This document shows positions 41,169 through 46,202 of a DNA stretch of 46,202 bases, in pieces. Source of the DNA: Bacteroidetes bacterium GWA2_40_15 (GTDB lineage: Bacteria; Bacteroidota; Bacteroidia; Bacteroidales; VadinHA17); contig MENI01000025.1 in assembly GCA_001768195.1 (NCBI GenBank), forward strand, positions 1 through 46,202. Direction: 5' to 3'. How positions within the stretch are numbered: position 1 is the stretch's first letter; the number at the start of each line of letters is the position of its first letter. The translations under genes were made by a program, and so were the position numbers. Under the pieces are notes generated by a model, which saw nothing but the letters and a program-made list of their open reading frames with translations, searched no databases and was not told the DNA's origin.

Positions 41169-42359
41169 ATGTATAACGAATACAAGAAGCATCTCGATAG
41201 TACTTTAAACGAGATCAGGGAGGCTGGTCTCTTTAAGAACGAACGCATTATCGTTTCACCTCAGGGTGCAGAGATTGAACTGAATACCGGTCAGAAGGTG
41301 CTGAACTTCTGCTCAAACAACTACCTCGGACTGTCAAACAACAAATCATTAATTGCTGCAGCTAAATCTTCGCTTGATGATCATGGCTACGGAATGTCGT
41401 CTGTGAGGTTTATCTGCGGGACTACTGATCTTCATAAAGAACTTGAAAAAAAGATTGCTGAATTCTTCAATACGGAAGATACCATACTGTATGCTGCCTG
41501 CTTTGATGCCAACGGAGGTGTCTTTGAACCATTACTTTCTGAAGAGGATGCAATTATCTCAGATTCACTCAACCACGCATCAATAATTGATGGCGTGCGT
41601 CTGTGCAAAGCTCAGCGCTACAGGTATCAGAATGCCGACATTGAGGACCTTGAGAAACAACTGCAACTGGCTCAGGCACAGAGATTCAGACTTATTGTTA
41701 CAGATGGCGTTTTCTCAATGGACGGAAATGTTGCTCCTCTCGACAGAATATTTGACCTGGCAAACAAATATAACGCCATGATCATGGTTGATGAATCGCA
41801 CTCGGCAGGCGTTGTTGGCAATACAGGAAGAGGAATTACTGAATTATATGACCTTAAAGGTAAAATAGAAATCATTACAGGTACTCTTGGAAAAGCATTC
41901 GGGGGGGCAATTGGCGGTTTTACCACCGGGAAAAAGGAGATAACAGACCTGCTCAGGCAAAGATCGCGTCCTTACCTTTTTTCAAATTCAATCCCTCCGC
42001 TTGTTGCTGCAGCCGGTATCCGCATGATTGAAATGATGACAGAAACAAACACACTTCAGGACAAGCTGCACAGGAATTCTGATTATTTCATTTCCGGTAT
42101 GAAGAAGCTGGGATTTGACTTAAAGCCTACAAAATCGGCTATTTGCGCTGTCATGCTTTATGACGCTAAATTATCCCAGGAGTTCGCTGCAAAGCTACTG
42201 AATGAAGGGATTTATGTTATAGGTTTCTATTATCCCGTTGTTCCAAAAGGTCAGGCAAGAATCAGAGTTCAGCTTTCGGCAGGACATGAGAACGAACACC
42301 TTGATAAGGCGCTTAAAGCCTTTGAGAAGATCGGAAAAGAACTTGGAGTCTTAAAATAA
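41169..42359 (+). CDS. kbl: 2-amino-3-ketobutyrate CoA ligase (glycine C-acetyltransferase)
   Basis: This 396-residue PLP-dependent enzyme of the alpha-oxoamine synthase family cleaves 2-amino-3-oxobutanoate with CoA to glycine and acetyl-CoA. The PLP Lys is K242 in GTLGKAFGG; other conserved parts are NNYLGLSN, GYGMSSVRFICGT, DSLNHASIIDG and MVDESHSAG. Length and motifs are standard. It is 19 nt downstream of tdh, its metabolic partner, and its acetyl-CoA product links to the organic-acid metabolism suggested elsewhere in the window. Confidence 0.96.
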   Translation: MYNEYKKHLDSTLNEIREAGLFKNERIIVSPQGAEIELNTGQKVLNFCSNNYLGLSNNKSLIAAAKSSLDDHGYGMSSVRFICGTTDLHKELEKKIAEFFNTEDTILYAACFDANGGVFEPLLSEEDAIISDSLNHASIIDGVRLCKAQRYRYQNADIEDLEKQLQLAQAQRFRLIVTDGVFSMDGNVAPLDRIFDLANKYNAMIMVDESHSAGVVGNTGRGITELYDLKGKIEIITGTLGKAFGGAIGGFTTGKKEITDLLRQRSRPYLFSNSIPPLVAAAGIRMIEMMTETNTLQDKLHRNSDYFISGMKKLGFDLKPTKSAICAVMLYDAKLSQEFAAKLLNEGIYVIGFYYPVVPKGQARIRVQLSAGHENEHLDKALKAFEKIGKELGVLK

Positions 42360-42370
42360 ACATCTGATTG

Positions 42371-43255
42371 ATGAATAAGTACATTTTCCCGGTTTATCGG
42401 ATCCTGGTTCCAAAACCGTTAAGGACAATAATCCTTAAGAAATCTCTCAGGAAAAAAATTATCGCCCATTACTCATCACTCCCTGAAGACGATGTTAATG
42501 ATGAACACAGGGAAATAATGAAATACCTTGAGTCGAACGAGGTAAGAATTTTTCCATACCCTTTTCATGATGATTATTCCCCCGAAAAGATAGAAGTCCT
42601 GTACGATCCGGAAAATAAAATGAGATATGTAATGCAGGATGATAAAAGACTGTACTTTAAGCGGAGGTGGGGGGCAAAGAGGATCCGGCAGGCATATTCA
42701 GATCTTTCGAGGGAGCAGGATATTAAAAGTCCCCACAGATACCTGACAGACTCATTCACAATCAACAACGATGATGTTTTAGCCGATATCGGAGCTGCGG
42801 AAGGTAATTTCAGCCTTTCTGTTATCGACATTGTTAAAAAAATATATCTTTTTGAATACGACAGGGAATGGGATGAAGCATTAAGGGCAACTTTTGCTCC
42901 ATGGAGCGATAAAGTTGAGATAGTAAATAAGTATGTCTCCGATTTTAATGATGATTCGCACATAACCCTGGATGGTTTTTACGAACAGAAGAAGGACCTT
43001 ACTTTCCTCAAGATCGATGTTGATGGCGCAGAATCAATAGTACTTAACAGTTGCAACACAATTTTTAATTCAGGAACACCCTTTAGAGTAGCTCTGTGTA
43101 CATATCATAAGAATAATGATGAAGAAGACTTTACGTCGCTTCTGAAGAAACACCAATTCAGTGTTACTCCCTCAGAAGGGTATATGATTAACTATTACGA
43201 CAAGAAGCTGAAATCACCTTATCTGAGAAGAGGATTAATAAGAGCTGTCAGGTGA
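42371..43255 (+). CDS. FkbM-like SAM-dependent methyltransferase
   Basis: This 294-residue protein has SAM motif I as LADIGAAEGNFSL (about residues 136-150) and the FkbM-family motif LKIDVDGAES (about 213-222), followed by VALCTYHK. The first ~110 residues form an N-terminal extension with no recognised motif. FkbM-like enzymes O-methylate sugars or polyketides; the target here is unknown. ATG 42371 is chosen over the TTG at 42368. It starts 12 nt after kbl on the same strand but appears functionally unrelated. Its stop is immediately adjacent to the convergent nrdJ stop. Confidence 0.8.
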   Translation: MNKYIFPVYRILVPKPLRTIILKKSLRKKIIAHYSSLPEDDVNDEHREIMKYLESNEVRIFPYPFHDDYSPEKIEVLYDPENKMRYVMQDDKRLYFKRRWGAKRIRQAYSDLSREQDIKSPHRYLTDSFTINNDDVLADIGAAEGNFSLSVIDIVKKIYLFEYDREWDEALRATFAPWSDKVEIVNKYVSDFNDDSHITLDGFYEQKKDLTFLKIDVDGAESIVLNSCNTIFNSGTPFRVALCTYHKNNDEEDFTSLLKKHQFSVTPSEGYMINYYDKKLKSPYLRRGLIRAVR

Positions 43256-45859
43256 TTATCCGCATTTTGAAGTACCGCAATCTCTGCAAATAAGGCATCC
43301 CTCCTCATAAACCAAGTTCTCTGAACCGCATTCCCCACATTTGCCTTTTGCCTTTGTCCCGTTAGGGATATATTTCTTGAGCGCCATTTCCACCCCGTTT
43401 TTCCAGTTATTGATCGACTCACTGTCGAGCCTTAATGATTCTACAAGGATTACTACATCGGCAATCGGCATTTCATGGCGCAGAACTCCGGATATCAGTT
43501 TGGCATAGTTCCAGAACTCAGGCTTGAACATATGAGACAAACCTTCAATATTCTTCCTGTATCCATATTTATCGGTATACTGAAAATCATATCGTGTTTT
43601 ATTGCCATCCTCTTTCACCTTTATAATCTTGCCTTTCACAATGCTCTTAGGGATCGGGAATACCTCATCATCGGCAAGACCTGTGAATATTTCATAAGGC
43701 CGGCTGTCTTTCAGTCCGACAAATGCGACCCATTTTTCCTCATTAATGCTGAATCTGATCACGTCAGCATCAAGTACTTTGGGTCTTTTTGGTCTTTCGG
43801 AGCGCACCTCAGTTTTTCCGGCAATAAGAACTCCGCTTCTTGAACCGTCGCGATACACCGTTGCCCCTTTGCATCCCGATTTCCAGGCAGTCAGATAGAG
43901 ATCACTCACAAGTTCCTCTTTCGCATCCGATGGCAGATTTATTGTTACGCTTATAGAATGATCCACCCATTTCTGTATTGCTCCCTGCATTCTCACCTTG
44001 GCGATCCAGTCAACATCATTTGCTGTTGCTTTAGAATAGGGTGATTTTGCGATGATTTCTTCTATTTCTGTATCGCCCATACGTGTGACCTGATCAGGAT
44101 CATACCCGTTAAGCCTCAGCCAGTCTACGAATTTATGGTGGAATACATTGAATTCTTCCCATGAATCTCCAACCTCATCTTTGAATGTAACTTTTACATC
44201 CTTATCATTGGGGTTAACTTTTCTTCTTCTCTTGTAGAAAGTTGAGAAAATAGGTTCTATCCCCGAGGTTGTCTGTGTCATAAGGCTGGTAGTCCCGGTC
44301 GGAGCAATTGTCAGAAGAGCAATATTCCTTCTTCCGAATTTAACCATGTTGTTATACATAACAGGATCTGCCTCTTTCATCCTTAGTATAAAAGGATTAT
44401 TGGCTTCCCTCTCAGCATCATATATTGTGAACGGGCCTCTTTCCTTTGCCAGGTATGTTGAGGATTTGTAGGCTTCAAGTGCCAGGGTTTTATGAATCCC
44501 TACCGAGAATTCCGTAGCCTCATCACTTCCATACCTCAATCCCAGCGCTGCCAGCATGTCGCCTTCCGCAGTTATACCTATCCCTGTCCTTCTTCCCTGT
44601 CCGCATTTCTCTTTTATGTTGGTCCAGAGGTTTCTTTCAACTCTTTTTAGCTCCTCCTTCTCCGGATCTGCATCGATCTTTGCAAGAATTGAATCGATCT
44701 TTTCCATCTCAAGGTCAATGATATCATCCATCATTCTTTGTGCCAGCCCGACATGCTCTTTATAGAGTTCAAAATCGAATTCAGCCTTCTTTGTGAAAGG
44801 ATCATTTACATAGCTGTAGAGGTTAATGGCAAGCAGACGGCAGCTGTCATAAGGGCATAAAGGTATCTCACCGCACGGGTTTGTTGATACTGTTTCAAAC
44901 CCCCGGTCAGCATAACAGTCGGGAACGCTCTCCTTTATTATTGTATCCCAGAAAAGCACCCCGGGTTCGGCTGACTTCCAGGCATTATGGATTATTTTAT
45001 TCCACAACTGCAGAGCATCAATGTCCTTTGAATACTTTGGATTTGGTGAACCGATAGGGTATTCCTGCCTGAAGATAGTTTTACCTTCAACAGCTTTCAT
45101 AAAATCGTCTGTAAGCTTTACTGATACATTAGCACCGGTAACTTTTCCGCTTTCAAGTTTTGCATCGATAAATTTTCCGGAATCGGGATGCTTAATGGAA
45201 ATGGAAAGCATTAAAGCGCCTCTTCTTCCATCCTGTGCAACCTCCCTTGTAGAATTCGAATAGCGTTCCATGAAAGGAACGACACCGGTTGATGTGAGCG
45301 CGCTGTTCAGCACAGGTGTACCCTTTGGCCTGATATGTGAAAGGTCATGACCTACACCTCCGCGCCGCTTCATAAGCTGCACCTGCTCCTGGTCTATCTT
45401 CATTATTCCTCCGTAAGAATCGGCCAATCCTTCATTACCAATTACGAAACAGTTCGATAATGATGCTATCTGATAATCATTGCCTATTCCTGTCATTGGA
45501 CCACCCTGGGGAACGATATATTTAAAGTCTTTTAATACACTGTAAATAAGTTCCTCTGAAAGCGGATTTTTGTATTTCTTTTCAATACGGTGTATCTCCC
45601 GGGCAATCCTGCGATGCATGTCATCAGGTGATTTTTCAAACAGATTTCCGTATGAGTCCTTCAGTGCATACTTATTTGCCCATACCCGTGCTGCAAGCTC
45701 ATCACCTTTGAAGTATTCAATGCTGGCTTCAACGGCTTCATCATGTGAATATGTTTTTTTCCCATTCACTTCACGTTTCTTTTCAACCCCGGGTGTTGAC
45801 TTCTCTTTTTTGATTTTTTCAGCAGCGACAGCAGGCTCCTGGACAAATAATTCTTCCAT
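43256..45859 (-). CDS. nrdJ: Adenosylcobalamin-dependent ribonucleotide reductase (class II)
   Basis: This 867-residue enzyme reduces ribonucleotides using coenzyme B12. Family signatures include NCFVIGN, MKRRGGVGHDLSHIRPKG, STNPCGEIPL (catalytic Cys/Glu loop), IAPTGTTSLM and a Cys-rich C-terminal zinc-ribbon-like tail (CGECG, CLICRDCG, final KCG) that carries the redox Cys. No N-terminal ATP cone is visible; the first ~40 residues are a Lys/Glu-rich extension. The ATG at 45859 (MEELFVQEP) is accepted. Class II RNR works with or without oxygen and needs B12. I see no cobalamin riboswitch upstream, but there is an NrdR-like inverted repeat. Confidence 0.95.
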   Translation of the reverse strand: MEELFVQEPAVAAEKIKKEKSTPGVEKKREVNGKKTYSHDEAVEASIEYFKGDELAARVWANKYALKDSYGNLFEKSPDDMHRRIAREIHRIEKKYKNPLSEELIYSVLKDFKYIVPQGGPMTGIGNDYQIASLSNCFVIGNEGLADSYGGIMKIDQEQVQLMKRRGGVGHDLSHIRPKGTPVLNSALTSTGVVPFMERYSNSTREVAQDGRRGALMLSISIKHPDSGKFIDAKLESGKVTGANVSVKLTDDFMKAVEGKTIFRQEYPIGSPNPKYSKDIDALQLWNKIIHNAWKSAEPGVLFWDTIIKESVPDCYADRGFETVSTNPCGEIPLCPYDSCRLLAINLYSYVNDPFTKKAEFDFELYKEHVGLAQRMMDDIIDLEMEKIDSILAKIDADPEKEELKRVERNLWTNIKEKCGQGRRTGIGITAEGDMLAALGLRYGSDEATEFSVGIHKTLALEAYKSSTYLAKERGPFTIYDAEREANNPFILRMKEADPVMYNNMVKFGRRNIALLTIAPTGTTSLMTQTTSGIEPIFSTFYKRRRKVNPNDKDVKVTFKDEVGDSWEEFNVFHHKFVDWLRLNGYDPDQVTRMGDTEIEEIIAKSPYSKATANDVDWIAKVRMQGAIQKWVDHSISVTINLPSDAKEELVSDLYLTAWKSGCKGATVYRDGSRSGVLIAGKTEVRSERPKRPKVLDADVIRFSINEEKWVAFVGLKDSRPYEIFTGLADDEVFPIPKSIVKGKIIKVKEDGNKTRYDFQYTDKYGYRKNIEGLSHMFKPEFWNYAKLISGVLRHEMPIADVVILVESLRLDSESINNWKNGVEMALKKYIPNGTKAKGKCGECGSENLVYEEGCLICRDCGTSKCG

Positions 45860-46202
45860 ACAATTTGTTATGTTCTGATTTTAATACGATTACAAGGCCC
45901 CTGATTTCCGAAGCAGGTAATTGCTAAATTAAACAAGTGTAAAACCCAATGCAAGAGTAAAAATTTAAGTTTATTAACATTAGGTAGTGTAGTTATTAAC
46001 TATTACACTAATCTCTGATAATGAGGCCATTACATTTATATAAGTTTGTTAAAGAATTAACACAAAAAGGATTAGAGAGAGGCAGACAAAATTGTTAATA
46101 AGTCAATACTCCTGTTTTGAGCGGTTTATAGTCCCATGAAAACATAACTATTTGATAAGTAGCAAATAAGAGAATTATTTATTGTAAATTTGGGTGTCTC
46201 TC
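45860..46202. other. 343-nt upstream region of nrdJ at the window edge
   Basis: No gene is visible in this AT-rich region. It contains the perfect inverted repeat TAGTGTA-N12-TACACTA and, close to the right edge, TAAATTTG (46185-46192), which could be the promoter of a plus-strand gene outside the window. I searched by eye for a cobalamin riboswitch box and found none. Confidence 0.6.
45985..46010. promoter_or_regulatory. NrdR-like inverted repeat upstream of nrdJ
   Basis: TAGTGTA (45985-45991) and TACACTA (46004-46010) are a perfect inverted pair 12 nt apart. NrdR boxes (ACACwAyATmTwGTGT) occur as tandem pairs, so the inner half-sites read GTGT then ACAC across the linker, as here; the outer half-sites are degenerate. 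It lies 126-151 nt upstream of the nrdJ start. Confidence 0.35.

Noticed and set aside
45860-46202. Possible cobalamin riboswitch upstream of B12-dependent nrdJ
   Set aside because: I looked by eye on the minus strand for the conserved B12-box and found no match; only the inverted repeat is present.

Overview
The window looks like a chromosomal segment from a member of the Bacteroidota, probably an uncultured or environmental Bacteroidales-like lineage. The evidence is: AT-rich intergenic DNA with TAnnTTTG promoter elements; signal peptides that end just before Gln (NGQ, NSQ, SGQ); a TonB receptor with an N-terminal carboxypeptidase-regulatory-like domain; lipoproteins with acidic residues after the lipid Cys; glycoside hydrolases and a Ser-type sulfatase. 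I see no rRNA, tRNA, CRISPR, phage, integrase or transposase. This is a family-level reading of the sequence; no database search was run.

Layout. 0.2-3.5 kb (-): a secreted caspase-like protease behind eight Ig-like repeats. 3.7-6.7 kb (+): GH16 and GH2 glycoside hydrolases, separated by a nested palindromic element from a PQQ-type beta-propeller protein (-). 8.4-10.8 kb (+): a methyltransferase with a signal peptide, an APC permease and a small membrane protein, preceded by an operator-like dyad. 10.8-11.9 kb (-): an outer-membrane-type protein coupled to a short, probably truncated ORF. 11.9-15.2 kb: a Crp/Fnr regulator divergent from a multihaem cytochrome c lipoprotein and a double-rhodanese lipoprotein, closed by a terminator. 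15.3-18.5 kb: carB. 18.5-23.0 kb (-): OmpA-like protein, coiled-coil protein, sulfatase, creatininase-family hydrolase and Tat-type sugar isomerase/epimerase-like protein.

23.3-32.3 kb is the most distinctive region. A metallophosphoesterase and a 953-residue membrane sensor (Cache, two PAS, CBS pair, DUF294 nucleotidyltransferase) converge on an opposite-strand operon. That operon encodes a DUF4212-like small subunit carrying a large insertion, an ActP/VC_2705-type sodium:solute symporter, a TPR-like membrane protein and a porin-like barrel. A second Crp/Fnr gene diverges from the operon, with a perfect FNR-type dyad TTGAT-TTAA-ATCAA between them. The Crp/Fnr gene at 12 kb has a related dyad at almost the same distance from its own promoter element. 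This suggests two Cys-rich, possibly Fe-S-sensing regulators controlling respiration and organic-acid uptake.

32.4-46.2 kb: a TerB-like protein, a GT39-type membrane glycosyltransferase, a metal-handling cluster (Cys/His-rich protein, TonB receptor, HMA protein), a TatD-family hydrolase with gltX, the threonine catabolism pair tdh-kbl with an FkbM-like methyltransferase, and a B12-dependent (class II) ribonucleotide reductase with an NrdR-like inverted repeat upstream.
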